Shown here piece after piece: positions 55,235 through 63,149 of a stretch of 64,000 nucleotides of DNA (position 1 is its first letter; each line of letters opens with the position of its first letter). The stretch covers positions 310,001 through 374,000 of the forward strand of contig NZ_JAUQOM010000002.1 in the NCBI RefSeq assembly GCF_030580935.1. The letters are read 5' to 3'. The notes beneath the pieces are model-generated. The model was given only the letters and a program-made list of their open reading frames with translations, ran no database searches and was not told where the DNA came from. Position numbers and translations under genes: made by a program. The stretch comes from Sphingobium cyanobacteriorum. GTDB taxonomy: Bacteria > Pseudomonadota > Alphaproteobacteria > Sphingomonadales > Sphingomonadaceae.

Positions 55235-55363
55235 ATGCCTCGCAAAAATCCGCGCCGCGGCCGTCGCCGCCGCCCGCCCCGGTGGTTCATGCCCACCGTC
55301 ATGGCGGGCCTCGGCGTCGCCGCCTTCGCGCTGTCGGCGACGATGATCAGCCTCGTCGAATGA
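55235..55363 (+). CDS. 42-residue Arg-rich single-span membrane peptide
   Basis: A short gene with an AGGAG site six bases before ATG 55235. The product has seven Arg in residues 3-13 (MPRKNPRRGRRRRPPRWF), followed by one hydrophobic helix (about 19-41) and a short acidic end. This is the layout of small inner-membrane peptides with a positive-inside anchor. No family recognised. It lies between a small membrane protein and a CPA2 antiporter on the same strand, so it may belong with either. Confidence 0.55.
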   Translation: MPRKNPRRGRRRRPPRWFMPTVMAGLGVAAFALSATMISLVE

Positions 55364-55477
55364 CCGTCCTGCCGCGCCGTCGGCCCGTCCCGAATGGCGT
55401 GGTTCGCACGGACCGCATCTGCTACTTTCCCGCCGGGCGCTGTCTCCCCCGCCCGGCGGCCGGATCGAAAGGCAAAC

Positions 55478-57106
55478 ATGCCCCATCATACCCCCCTGAT
55501 CGGCACCATCGTCGCCGGTCTCGTCGTCGCCTTCATCATGGGCGCGATCGCCCATCGGCTCAAACTCTCGCCGCTGGTCGGCTATCTGGTCGCGGGCATC
55601 ATGGTCGGCCCCTTCACCCCCGGCTTCGTCGCCGACGCCGACCTTGCCAATGAACTCGCCGAAATCGGCGTCATTTTGCTGATGTTCGGCGTCGGCCTGC
55701 ATTTTTCGCTCAAGGATCTTCTGTCGGTCAAGAATATCGCGGTGCCCGGCGCGCTGGTGCAGATCGCGGTCGCGACGCTGTTGGGCATGGGCCTTTCCCA
55801 CCTGATGGGATGGCCGCTGATGGGCGGCATCGTTTTCGGCCTCGCCCTCTCGGTCGCGAGCACGGTCGTCCTGCTGCGCGCGCTCCAGGGCGCCGATCTG
55901 GTCGAAACCCGGCGCGGCCGAATCGCGATCGGCTGGCTGATCGTGGAGGATCTGGTGATGGTCCTCGCCCTTGTCCTGCTCCCCGCGCTTGCCAGCGTCA
56001 TGAACAGTGCCGACGGGGCAGGGGCCGCCGCGCTCATCGGCCCGCTGCTCGGCACCCTGCTCAAGGTAGTCGGCTTTGTCGCGGTGATGCTGATCGTCGG
56101 TCGCCGCGTCATTCCCTGGGCGCTGCACTGGGTAGTCCATACCGGATCGCGCGAGCTGTTCCGCCTCGCTGTCCTCGCCATCGCGCTCGGCGTCGCCTTC
56201 GGCGCGGCGGCGGCCTTCGACGTGTCCTTCGCGCTGGGTGCTTTCTTCGCCGGCATGATCCTGGGCGAAACCCCTTTGAGCCGCCGCGCGACGGAGGAAA
56301 CGCTGCCGCTGCGCGACGCTTTCGCCGTGCTCTTCTTCGTGTCGGTGGGGATGCTGTTCAACCCGTCGATCGTGGTGGAGCAGCCCTTGCCGCTGCTGGC
56401 CACCATCCTCATCATCGTCGTGGGCAAATCGATCGCCGCCTGGGGCATCGTCCGCGTCTTTGGCCATGCCAATGTCACCGCGCTCACCATCGCCGCCAGC
56501 CTGGCCCAGATCGGCGAATTTTCCTTCATCCTTGCATCCCTGGGCACCGGGCTTGGCGTCCTGCCGGCCGAAGGGCGCGACCTGATCCTCGCCGGGGCGA
56601 TGGCGTCGATCTTCCTCAACCCCATCCTCTTCACCCTCATCGTGCGCGACCACCGGCCGGACGAGAGCGGCGAGCCGGTCCGCGCGCCCAGCGGCCCGCG
56701 CATGGGGCATGTCATCCTGGTCGGCTATGGCCGCGTCGGCAAGATGATCGCCACCCGCCTGGCCGAGCGCAAGCTGCATGTCATCATTATCGAGGATGAC
56801 CCGGAACGGGTGGAGGAGGCCGAGGAGGCCGGCCTGTCGATCGTCAGGGGCAATGCGCTGGAGGACAAGCATCTGCTCGCCGCCGGCATCGGCGATGCGC
56901 GCCACCTGCTGATCGCCGTGCCCGAAGGGTTCGAAGGCGGCGCGATCCATGACCATGCCCGGCGGCTCAACCCAAACATCCAGGTTGTCGCCCGCGCTCA
57001 TAGCGATGCGGAGGTCGCGCATCTGGAGGGGCTGGGCGTCCCCCATATCGTCATGGGTGAACGCGAACTGGCGAACCGGATGCTGACGCTCTGCGGCGCG
57101 GGCTAG
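55478..57106 (+). CDS. CPA2 cation/proton antiporter with RCK domain (YbaL/KefB-like)
   Basis: 542-residue membrane transporter. About 12 hydrophobic segments of the Na+/H+ exchanger fold cover residues 1-390, including LVGYLVAGIMVGPFTPGF and an acidic GWLIVEDLVMVLALV segment. A TrkA-N (RCK) domain follows with the dinucleotide loop VGYGRVGKM and the strand-ending acidic IIEDD. The layout and length match YbaL-type potassium/proton antiporters. ATG 55478 follows AAAGG. Its TAG stop overlaps the stop of the convergent photolyase gene. Confidence 0.92.
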   Translation: MPHHTPLIGTIVAGLVVAFIMGAIAHRLKLSPLVGYLVAGIMVGPFTPGFVADADLANELAEIGVILLMFGVGLHFSLKDLLSVKNIAVPGALVQIAVATLLGMGLSHLMGWPLMGGIVFGLALSVASTVVLLRALQGADLVETRRGRIAIGWLIVEDLVMVLALVLLPALASVMNSADGAGAAALIGPLLGTLLKVVGFVAVMLIVGRRVIPWALHWVVHTGSRELFRLAVLAIALGVAFGAAAAFDVSFALGAFFAGMILGETPLSRRATEETLPLRDAFAVLFFVSVGMLFNPSIVVEQPLPLLATILIIVVGKSIAAWGIVRVFGHANVTALTIAASLAQIGEFSFILASLGTGLGVLPAEGRDLILAGAMASIFLNPILFTLIVRDHRPDESGEPVRAPSGPRMGHVILVGYGRVGKMIATRLAERKLHVIIIEDDPERVEEAEEAGLSIVRGNALEDKHLLAAGIGDARHLLIAVPEGFEGGAIHDHARRLNPNIQVVARAHSDAEVAHLEGLGVPHIVMGERELANRMLTLCGAG

Positions 57107-58641
57107 GCCAGACTGTCCAGAAAGCGTGCCGCCTGATCCCGGATGGCGGCGCGATCGGCCTCCGCCATCCTGGTCCATGTCCGATAGGGCATGGCCAGGC
57201 GCGGATTGCGCGTCAGCCGGTCCTCGTTGCGCGCCAGGAAATCCCAATAGAGCGCATTGAACGGGCAGGCGTCCACGCCCACCCGCTGCTTCACGTCATA
57301 GCGGCACGATCCGCAATAATCGGACATCCGGTTGATATAGGCGCCCCCGGCCGCATAGGGTTTCGACCCCAGCAACCCGCCATCGGCGAACTGGCTCATC
57401 CCCAGCGTGTTGGGCAATTCCACCCATTCATAGGCGTCGGCATAGACTTCCAGATACCAGACATGCACCTGATGCGGGTCGATCCCGGCCAGCAGCGCGA
57501 AATTGCCGGTGATCATCAGCCGCTGGATATGATGGGCATAGGCATGGTCGATCGTCTGGCCGATCGCCTGCGCCATGCAATGCATCTCCGTGTCGCCGGT
57601 CCAGTAGAAATCCGGCAGGTCGCGCGTCGCGCCCAGCGCATTGCGCCGCGCATAGTCCGGCCCTTCATGCCAGTAGATGCCGCGTATATATTCGCGCCAG
57701 CCGATGATCTGGCGGATGAAGCCCTCGGCGGCGTTCAGCGGGGCCTTGCCCGCACGATAGCGCGCCTCCACCGCCCGGCACAGGTCCAGCGGATCGATCA
57801 GCCCCACATTGATATAGGGCGACAGGATCGAATGCCACAGGAACGGCTCGTCGGTCAGCATCGCGTCCTGATAGTCGCCAAAGCGCGGCAGCGCCTCGTC
57901 CAGGAAGCGCTGCTGCTGGCGCAGGGCATCCTCCCGCGTCACGGCGAAGGCGAAATGGTCCAGGCTGCCGATATGGCCGGCAAAGCGCTCCGCCACCATC
58001 GCCAGCACCGCCTGGGTCTCTGCGTCCGGGGTAAAGCGCAATGGCTGCGGCATCAACAGGTCGCGCCTGGGCGGCGGTTTGCGATTGTCCGCATCATAAT
58101 TCCATTCGCCACCTTCGGGCGTGCCATCCGGCGTCATCAGCAGGCCGCTCATGCGGCGCATGTCGCGATAGAAATATTCCATCCGCAACGGCTTGCGCGC
58201 CGCCGCCCATGTGTCGAACTGCGCATGGGAACAGAGGAAACGATCATCCTCATGGATGGTGACGGGTATCGCGAACCGCGCTTCCCACGCCTCCAGCATC
58301 GCCCGCACGCGCCACTCGCCCGCTTCGGTGACATGGATGGCGCGGGGCCGATGCCGGCTGATCGCGCGCGCCACCGCGCCGGTGAAGCTGCCGTCATTGT
58401 CGGGATCGTCCAGCCGCACATAATCGACCGTCCAGCCGAGCGCCCGCAGCCGGTCGGCATGATGGCGCATGGCCGACAGGATGAAGGCGATCTTGGCCTT
58501 GTGATGGCGGACATAGGTGGTTTCGTCCGCCACCTCCATCATCAGCACGATGCTGTCCGCCTTGTCGGCATCGCGCAGCGCGGCTATGTCCGGCGTCAAC
58601 TGGTCGCCCAGGACGGGAATGAGGAGAGGGCCATGGCGCAT
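57103..58641 (-). CDS. phrB: Iron-sulfur bacterial (6-4) photolyase/cryptochrome (FeS-BCP)
   Basis: 512-residue flavoprotein of the FeS-BCP class, the prokaryotic (6-4) photolyases typified by Agrobacterium PhrB. Cys355, Cys443, Cys446 and Cys459 (MHCMA, DYCGSC, VDACPF) match the four cluster-binding cysteines. The FAD-binding helical domain includes GWREYIRGIYW and HHIQRLMITGNFALLAGIDP. The class binds a ribityllumazine antenna and repairs (6-4) photoproducts with light. An alternative is a signalling cryptochrome (CryB), which cannot be excluded. Confidence 0.92.
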   Translation of the reverse strand: MRHGPLLIPVLGDQLTPDIAALRDADKADSIVLMMEVADETTYVRHHKAKIAFILSAMRHHADRLRALGWTVDYVRLDDPDNDGSFTGAVARAISRHRPRAIHVTEAGEWRVRAMLEAWEARFAIPVTIHEDDRFLCSHAQFDTWAAARKPLRMEYFYRDMRRMSGLLMTPDGTPEGGEWNYDADNRKPPPRRDLLMPQPLRFTPDAETQAVLAMVAERFAGHIGSLDHFAFAVTREDALRQQQRFLDEALPRFGDYQDAMLTDEPFLWHSILSPYINVGLIDPLDLCRAVEARYRAGKAPLNAAEGFIRQIIGWREYIRGIYWHEGPDYARRNALGATRDLPDFYWTGDTEMHCMAQAIGQTIDHAYAHHIQRLMITGNFALLAGIDPHQVHVWYLEVYADAYEWVELPNTLGMSQFADGGLLGSKPYAAGGAYINRMSDYCGSCRYDVKQRVGVDACPFNALYWDFLARNEDRLTRNPRLAMPYRTWTRMAEADRAAIRDQAARFLDSLA

Positions 58642-58694
58642 CCCTGTCGGAATGCGTCACGGCCCTCTTTTATCCTACATGCCCGAAAGGGATG

Positions 58695-60446
58695 TCAGCG
58701 CGGCTTGCGCGGTCCGCCGGGCGCGCCGCGCTTGGGGCCGCCCTTGAACGGGCGCGCTGCATGGGCGGGCGGGCGCGGGCCACGATTGGGCCGCGCATCG
58801 TTGGACGGGCGCAACTGGCGGCGATTTTCCCGCGCTTCCTCGCGCGGGGCGCCGTCGACCGGCTGGAAAGACACGTCCGCGCCCTCGTCATTGGCTTCGG
58901 CGGTACGCTTGATCGATGTGATGAAACGGCTCGCGATCGCCTTGGGGATTTCGAACATCGTTTCATCGGCGGTGATGCGGATCGCGCCGATATCCTGGCG
59001 CGACACATGGCCACGGCGGCAGATCAGCGGCAATATCCAGCGCGGATCGGCATTTTGCCGCCGGCCGATGTCCATGCGGAACCATTGCGTGTCCTCAAAG
59101 CCCGGACGCGGCCCGTCGCGACGCGCGGGGGCCTCGCTGCCGTCCAGCAATTCCTCCGGCGCGGGCAGGGCGGCGCGGGCGCTGCGCACCAGCATCGCCG
59201 CGATTTCCTTGGCGGACTTCTCGGCCAGCAACTCGGCGCCCAGCGTCCAGTCGGCCTCGTCCAGTTCCGCCTTCTCCATCAGCGTCGCGCGCAGGCGCAG
59301 ATTATCCTGCTCCAGAATCGCTTCCTTGCTGGGCGGGGTGCCCCATTCGACCGGGATCTTCGCGCCGCGCAGCATGGATTCGACGCGGCGACGGCGCGGA
59401 TAGGGCACGATCAGCACGGCCGTCCCCTTCTTGCCCGCGCGGCCGGTGCGGCCCGACCGATGCTGCATCGTTTCGGCGTCGCGCGGCAGTTCGACATGCA
59501 CGACCAGGCTCAGCGAAGGCAGGTCGATGCCGCGCGCGGCCACGTCGGTCGCGACGCACACCCGCGCCCGCTTGTCGCGCAGCGCCTGCAACGCATGGTT
59601 GCGCTCATTCTGGCTATGCTCGCCCGACAGTGCCACGGCGGCAAAGCCGCGCTCGGTCAGGCTGCTGTGCAGGTGGCGGACATTGTCGCGCGTGGCGCAG
59701 AATAGCATCGCCGTCTCCGCCTCATGATAGCGCAGCAGGTTGACCACCGCATTTTCGATGTCGGACGGCGCGACGGTCAGCGCCTGATAGCTGATGTCGC
59801 CATGGCCGCGTTCCTCGGTGACGGTCGAGATGCGCAGCGCATCGCGCTGGTAGCGCTTGGCCAGCGCCACGATCGGCTTGGGCATGGTGGCGGAGAAAAG
59901 GAGCGTGCGGCGGCCTTCGGGCGCGCTGTCGAGAATGCCCTCCAGATCCTCGCGAAAGCCCATGTCCAGCATTTCGTCGGCTTCATCCAGCACGACCGAC
60001 CTGATCGCCGACAGGTCGAGCGCCCCGCGTTCCAGATGGTCGCGCAGGCGGCCCGGCGTGCCGACCACGATATGCGCGCCATGGGCCAGGCTGCGGCGCT
60101 CCTTGGCGGCGTCCATCCCGCCCACGCAGGTCGCGATGCGCGCGCGCGCCGCGCCATAGAGCCATTCCAGCTCGCGGCTCACCTGCAACGCCAGTTCGCG
60201 CGTCGGCGCGATCACCAGCGCCAGCGGCAGGCCGGCGACGGGGAGCTTCTCGCCGTCGCCCAGCAATTCGCCCGCCATGGCCAGGCCGAATGCGACGGTC
60301 TTGCCCGATCCGGTCTTGGCCGACACGATCATGTCGCGGCCAATGGCTTCGGGCTCGATGACGGACGCCTGCACTTCGGTCAGGCTTTCATAGCCCTTGG
60401 CGGTCAGCGCCTGGGCAAGGATGGAAGGAAGTGTTTCAAATGCCAT
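58695..60446 (-). CDS. DEAD-box RNA helicase with DbpA-type RNA-binding domain
   Basis: 583-residue ATP-dependent RNA helicase. Q motif region at the start, Walker A AKTGSGKT at 43-50, DEAD at 154-157, SAT in FSATMP and HRSGRTGRAG in domain 2. Residues about 460-530 fit the DbpA/DeaD RNA-binding fold (MDIGRRQNADPRWILPLICRRG). The tail is an Arg/Pro/Gly-rich RNA-binding segment. Likely roles are ribosome assembly or cold adaptation. It lies on the same strand as rplK-rplA, separated by a terminator and a palindromic element. Confidence 0.92.
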   Translation of the reverse strand: MAFETLPSILAQALTAKGYESLTEVQASVIEPEAIGRDMIVSAKTGSGKTVAFGLAMAGELLGDGEKLPVAGLPLALVIAPTRELALQVSRELEWLYGAARARIATCVGGMDAAKERRSLAHGAHIVVGTPGRLRDHLERGALDLSAIRSVVLDEADEMLDMGFREDLEGILDSAPEGRRTLLFSATMPKPIVALAKRYQRDALRISTVTEERGHGDISYQALTVAPSDIENAVVNLLRYHEAETAMLFCATRDNVRHLHSSLTERGFAAVALSGEHSQNERNHALQALRDKRARVCVATDVAARGIDLPSLSLVVHVELPRDAETMQHRSGRTGRAGKKGTAVLIVPYPRRRRVESMLRGAKIPVEWGTPPSKEAILEQDNLRLRATLMEKAELDEADWTLGAELLAEKSAKEIAAMLVRSARAALPAPEELLDGSEAPARRDGPRPGFEDTQWFRMDIGRRQNADPRWILPLICRRGHVSRQDIGAIRITADETMFEIPKAIASRFITSIKRTAEANDEGADVSFQPVDGAPREEARENRRQLRPSNDARPNRGPRPPAHAARPFKGGPKRGAPGGPRKPR

Positions 60447-60556
60447 ATCTTGTTGTCTCGTCGGTTAAGCGACCCGCCATTCCCGACGGATACGAAAAGA
60501 CCGCTCATGCTTCCGCGCGGGAAGCCCAAGGGTCGGTCGTGCCCTTGGTTCCAAAA

Positions 60557-60680
60557 TCCTCCCCTGGCAGGGGAGGGGGACCACCGCCGACGGCGGTGGT
60601 GGAGGGGTGTCCCCCTATCGAGAGATGAACACCCCTCCGTCAGGGCTACGCCCTGCCACCTCCCCTGCAAGAGGGAGGAT
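60557..60680. repeat. Large composite palindromic element (family D)
   Basis: The 308-base gap 60447-60754 between the helicase start and the rplA stop contains a nested inverted repeat. TCCTCCCCT at the left end pairs with AGAGGGAGGA at the right, and GGAGGGGTGT 60601-60610 pairs with ACACCCCTCC 60630-60639. Inside are a CCTCCCCT/AGGGGAGG hairpin (60558-60565 with 60569-60576) and a CCACCGCC/GGCGGTGG hairpin (60581-60588 with 60592-60599). GTCAGGGCTACGCCCTG at about 60640-60656 is a further hairpin. The remaining 60447-60556 shows nothing recognisable. Confidence 0.85.
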
Positions 60681-60683
60681 GAT

Positions 60684-60728
60684 GCAAAAACAGGAAAGCC
60701 TCCTTCCCCATTTCGCGAGGAAGGAGGC
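60684..60728 (-). terminator. Rho-independent terminator of the rplK-rplA transcript
   Basis: GCCTCCTTCC 60698-60707 pairs perfectly with GGAAGGAGGC 60719-60728 around an 11-base loop. Read on the - strand the stem is followed by TTTCCTGTTTTT (complement of 60685-60696). It lies 27 bases after the rplA stop, so the operon ends at rplA and does not continue to rplJ-rplL. Confidence 0.85.
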
Positions 60729-60754
60729 TTGCCCGATCGTCTATAGCGCAAAAA

Positions 60755-61453
60755 TCAGACCGAAGCGACTTCCGCCACATCGACCTTCACGCCCGGACCC
60801 ATCGAGGAGGACAGGGCGATCTTGCGAACATATTTGCCCTTCGAACCCGACGGCTTGGCCTTGACGATCGCGTCGACGAAGGCGTCGAAATTCTTGCGCA
60901 GATCCTCGGCCGAAAAGCTCGACTTGCCCAGGCCCGCATGGATGATGCCCGCCTTTTCGACGCGGAATTCGATCTGGCCACCCTTGGCGGCCTTCACGGC
61001 TTCGGCGACGTTCGGCGTCACGGTGCCCAGCTTGGGGTTCGGCATCAGGCCCTTGGGACCAAGCACCTTGCCCAGGCGACCCACCAGACCCATCATGTCC
61101 GGCGTCGCGATCACGCGCTGGAAGTCGATGTTGCCGGCCTGGATCGATTCCAGCAGGTCCTCGGCGCCCACGATGTCGGCGCCGGCGTCGAGCGCCTGCT
61201 GCGCCTTGTCGTTGCGGGCGAACACGGCGACGCGCACGTCCTTGCCGGTGCCGGCGGGCAGGGTGACGACGCCACGGACCATCTGGTCGGCATGACGGGG
61301 ATCGACGCCCAGGTTGATCGCGATTTCGACGCTTTCGTCGAACTTGGCGGTCGCATGGGTCTTGATCAGGCCCAGCGCTTCGTCAACGCCGTGCAGCTTG
61401 TCCTTGTTGATCGCGGCGGCCAGAGCCTTCGCCTTCTTGGTCTGCTTTGCCAT
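60755..61453 (-). CDS. rplA: 50S ribosomal protein uL1
   Basis: 232-residue uL1 of the ribosomal L1 stalk. The start [18 protein letters not shown] is typical. [46 protein letters not shown] and [19 protein letters not shown] are the conserved RNA-binding and domain I/II motifs. In many bacteria uL1 represses its own operon. It is four bases after rplK and followed by a terminator; rplJ and rplL, often next, are absent here. Confidence 0.97.
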   Translation of the reverse strand: MAKQTKKAKALAAAINKDKLHGVDEALGLIKTHATAKFDESVEIAINLGVDPRHADQMVRGVVTLPAGTGKDVRVAVFARNDKAQQALDAGADIVGAEDLLESIQAGNIDFQRVIATPDMMGLVGRLGKVLGPKGLMPNPKLGTVTPNVAEAVKAAKGGQIEFRVEKAGIIHAGLGKSSFSAEDLRKNFDAFVDAIVKAKPSGSKGKYVRKIALSSSMGPGVKVDVAEVASV

Positions 61454-61457
61454 GGTC

Positions 61458-61889
61458 TTAGCCCTCCACCACGTCGAGGCCCATCGCGCGGGCGGAGCCT
61501 TCGATGATCTTCGTCGCTGCGTCGATGTCGTTCGCGTTCAGGTCAACCATCTTGGCCTGGGCGATTTCGGCGAGCTGCGCGCGGGTGATCTTGCCGGCGA
61601 CGATCTTGCCCGGTTCCTTGGAACCCGACTTCAGGTTGATCGCCTTCTTGATCAGGAATGTGGCCGGCGGCTGCTTCGTGGTGAAGGTGAAGCTGCGGTC
61701 CGCATAGACGGTGATGATCGTGGGCAGCGGGGTGCCCTTGTCGACATTCGCCGTCTGGGCGTTGAACGCCTTGCAGAATTCCATGATGTTCACGCCGCGC
61801 TGACCCAGGGCAGGGCCGATCGGCGGGGCAGGCTTGGCGTCTCCAGCGGGCACCTGGAGTTTGATATAGCCCGTAATCTTCTTGGCCAT
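61458..61889 (-). CDS. rplK: 50S ribosomal protein uL11
   Basis: 143-residue uL11 at the GTPase-associated centre of 23S rRNA. The N-terminus [20 protein letters not shown] is standard, with [22 protein letters not shown] in the N-terminal domain and the rRNA-binding C-terminal domain ending [16 protein letters not shown] 61889 is preferred to a GTG two codons earlier. A family B palindrome lies between it and the upstream nusG. Confidence 0.97.
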   Translation of the reverse strand: MAKKITGYIKLQVPAGDAKPAPPIGPALGQRGVNIMEFCKAFNAQTANVDKGTPLPTIITVYADRSFTFTTKQPPATFLIKKAINLKSGSKEPGKIVAGKITRAQLAEIAQAKMVDLNANDIDAATKIIEGSARAMGLDVVEG

Positions 61890-61986
61890 TGTCACTCACT
61901 CTGTTGCTGGGCCTTTCCTTGAAGGATCGGCCCGGTTCAAGTTTAGCGGTCAGACGAAGGCCAAAGCCTCCTCCCGCGTTCATCCC

Positions 61987-62071
61987 TTGTCGTCATGCCA
62001 GCGAAGGCTGGCATCTCAGGCCGCAAGGGGACGGCTTGAGGCACGCGATCCCGGCCTTCGCCGGGACGGCG
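61987..62071. repeat. Palindromic repeat (family B) between nusG and rplK
   Basis: GCCAGC 61997-62002 with GCTGGC 62007-62012, and TCCCGGC 62049-62055 with GCCGGGA 62060-62066, form two perfect hairpins. The flanking CGTCAT at 61991 and ACGGCG at 62066-62071, and CATCTCA with TGAGGCA nearer the middle, pair as halves of one larger inverted repeat. It lies immediately after the nusG stop, in the 185-base nusG-rplK gap. Same family as 11158-11247 and 47490-47582. Confidence 0.85.
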
Positions 62072-62074
62072 TAA

Positions 62075-62611
62075 TCACTTCGACAGTTCGACCTGCTCGA
62101 AATCCAGTTCGACCGGGGTGGCGCGGCCGAAGATCGACACCGACACCTTGACCCGGTTCTTTTCGAAATCCAGTTCCTCGACCACGCCGTTGAAGCTGGC
62201 GAACGGACCGTCCAGCACCTTGACGCTGTCGCCGATCTCGTAATCGACGCTGACCTTGTGCTTGGGCGCGGCCTCGGCTTCCTTCTGGGCGCCGAAATAG
62301 CGCGCCGCGTCGGCCTCGCTGATCGCCTGCGGCTTGCCGCTCGAACCCAGGAAGCCCGTCACCTTGGGCGTGTTCTTCACCAGGTGATAGATATCGTCGT
62401 TCATCGCCAGCTTGGCCAGGACATAGCCGGGCATGAACTTGCGCTCGACCTGCACCTTCTTGCCGCGCTTCACCTCTGTCACCGTCTCGGTGGGGACTTC
62501 CACCTGCTCGACCAGTTGGGAGAGGCCCATGCGCTCGGCTTCGGACAGGATCGATTCCTTGACCTTGTTCTCGAAGCCCGAATAGGCGTGGATGATGTAC
62601 CAGCGCGCCAT
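62075..62611 (-). CDS. nusG: Transcription termination/antitermination factor NusG
   Basis: 178-residue NusG, which binds RNA polymerase and couples it to Rho or to the ribosome (uS10). The NGN domain starts ARWYIIHAYSGFENKVK and includes KFMPGYVLAKL. The C-terminal KOW domain contains GDSVKVLDGPFASFNGVVEELD. The length is typical of alphaproteobacteria. It is 21 bases after secE. Confidence 0.96.
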   Translation of the reverse strand: MARWYIIHAYSGFENKVKESILSEAERMGLSQLVEQVEVPTETVTEVKRGKKVQVERKFMPGYVLAKLAMNDDIYHLVKNTPKVTGFLGSSGKPQAISEADAARYFGAQKEAEAAPKHKVSVDYEIGDSVKVLDGPFASFNGVVEELDFEKNRVKVSVSIFGRATPVELDFEQVELSK

Positions 62612-62632
62612 GTTACCCTTTCAAAATCTTAA

Positions 62633-62839
62633 TCAGGCCTGGCCTGCCGCGACGCTCAGCAACCACTGAACGATCGCGCCGAAGAAGGTGTCGATGCCGA
62701 AGAAGAAGAGACCCAGCAGCGTCGTCATGATGACGACCATCACGCCTGTCATCATTGTCTCGCGGCCGGTCGGCCACACGATCTTCTTCGCTTCGGTCTG
62801 CACCTGATTGACGAATTCGCCGGGGGAAACCTTCGCCAT
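62633..62839 (-). CDS. secE: Preprotein translocase subunit SecE
   Basis: 68-residue short-form SecE, an essential SecYEG channel subunit. A cytoplasmic amphipathic helix (VNQVQTEAKKIVWPTGRET, with the conserved WP) is followed by one membrane segment (about 32-52). ATG 62839 gives the usual single-span form; the open frame upstream runs through the tRNA gene and is not coding. It lies between tRNA-Trp and nusG, the classic order. Confidence 0.95.
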   Translation of the reverse strand: MAKVSPGEFVNQVQTEAKKIVWPTGRETMMTGVMVVIMTTLLGLFFFGIDTFFGAIVQWLLSVAAGQA

Positions 62840-62968
62840 CGTTTGCCTTCTTGCGTTTCGAACCAACACCAATTCGCGCAGCAACAGTTCGCCCTCCCGA
62901 TCCCGCCCTGTTTGGCGTCCGGGGGTGCGACCGCTTGCTCCGCGATCTTGTTTCGCCTGCGCACTTAG

Positions 62969-63000
62969 CCGCGAACCCCTGCATTTACAAGGGTTCGCGG
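62969..63000 (-). repeat. Perfect 10-bp hairpin between tRNA-Trp and secE
   Basis: CCGCGAACCC 62969-62978 is the exact reverse complement of 62991-63000, with a 12-base loop. It starts 11 bases after the tRNA 3' end and lies 130 bases before secE. There is no T run, so it is more likely a processing or leader structure than a terminator. Confidence 0.5.
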
Positions 63001-63010
63001 CCAGTTCGCT

Positions 63011-63086
63011 TGGCAGGAGTGGAGGGACTCGAACCCACGGCATTCGGTTTTGGAGACCGACGCTCTACCAACTGAGCTACACTCCT
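63011..63086 (-). tRNA. trnW: tRNA-Trp (anticodon CCA)
   Basis: 76-base tRNA on the - strand, with CCA encoded (63013-63011). The acceptor stem AGGAGTG pairs with the 3' CACTCCT segment, the D-loop has AGCTCAGTTGGTAGAGC, the anticodon loop CTCCAAA carries anticodon CCA, and the T-arm has GGGTTCGAGTCC. It precedes secE-nusG as in most proteobacteria. Confidence 0.97.
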
Positions 63087-63114
63087 GCACTGGCCGGGGC
63101 CAGCGAAGGAGGGC

Positions 63115-63143
63115 GCTTTAGCGTGGGCGGCCGGGCAGGGCAA
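63115..63143 (-). promoter_or_regulatory. Probable promoter for tRNA-Trp
   Basis: On the - strand TTGCCC (63143-63138) and TAAAGC (63120-63115) lie 17 bases apart, ending about 28 bases before the tRNA 5' end. Match and spacing fit a sigma-70 promoter of moderate strength. It sits in the 63-base gap after the YihY-family gene stop. Inference from sequence only. Confidence 0.4.
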
Positions 63144-63149
63144 GCGCGA

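Noticed and set aside
55148-57247. A 699-residue open frame on the - strand opposite the antiporter gene
   Set aside because: Antisense shadow dominated by Asp, His, Gln and Arg; it would also run into the photolyase stop region.
62633-63043. A longer secE frame reaching across tRNA-Trp
   Set aside because: The extra 68 residues are translated from the tRNA and its spacer; SecE starts normally at 62839.
63011-63086. tRNA-Trp as an integration site for a mobile element
   Set aside because: No integrase gene and no repeated tRNA 3' end is visible in the window; the flanking genes are the usual core neighbours.
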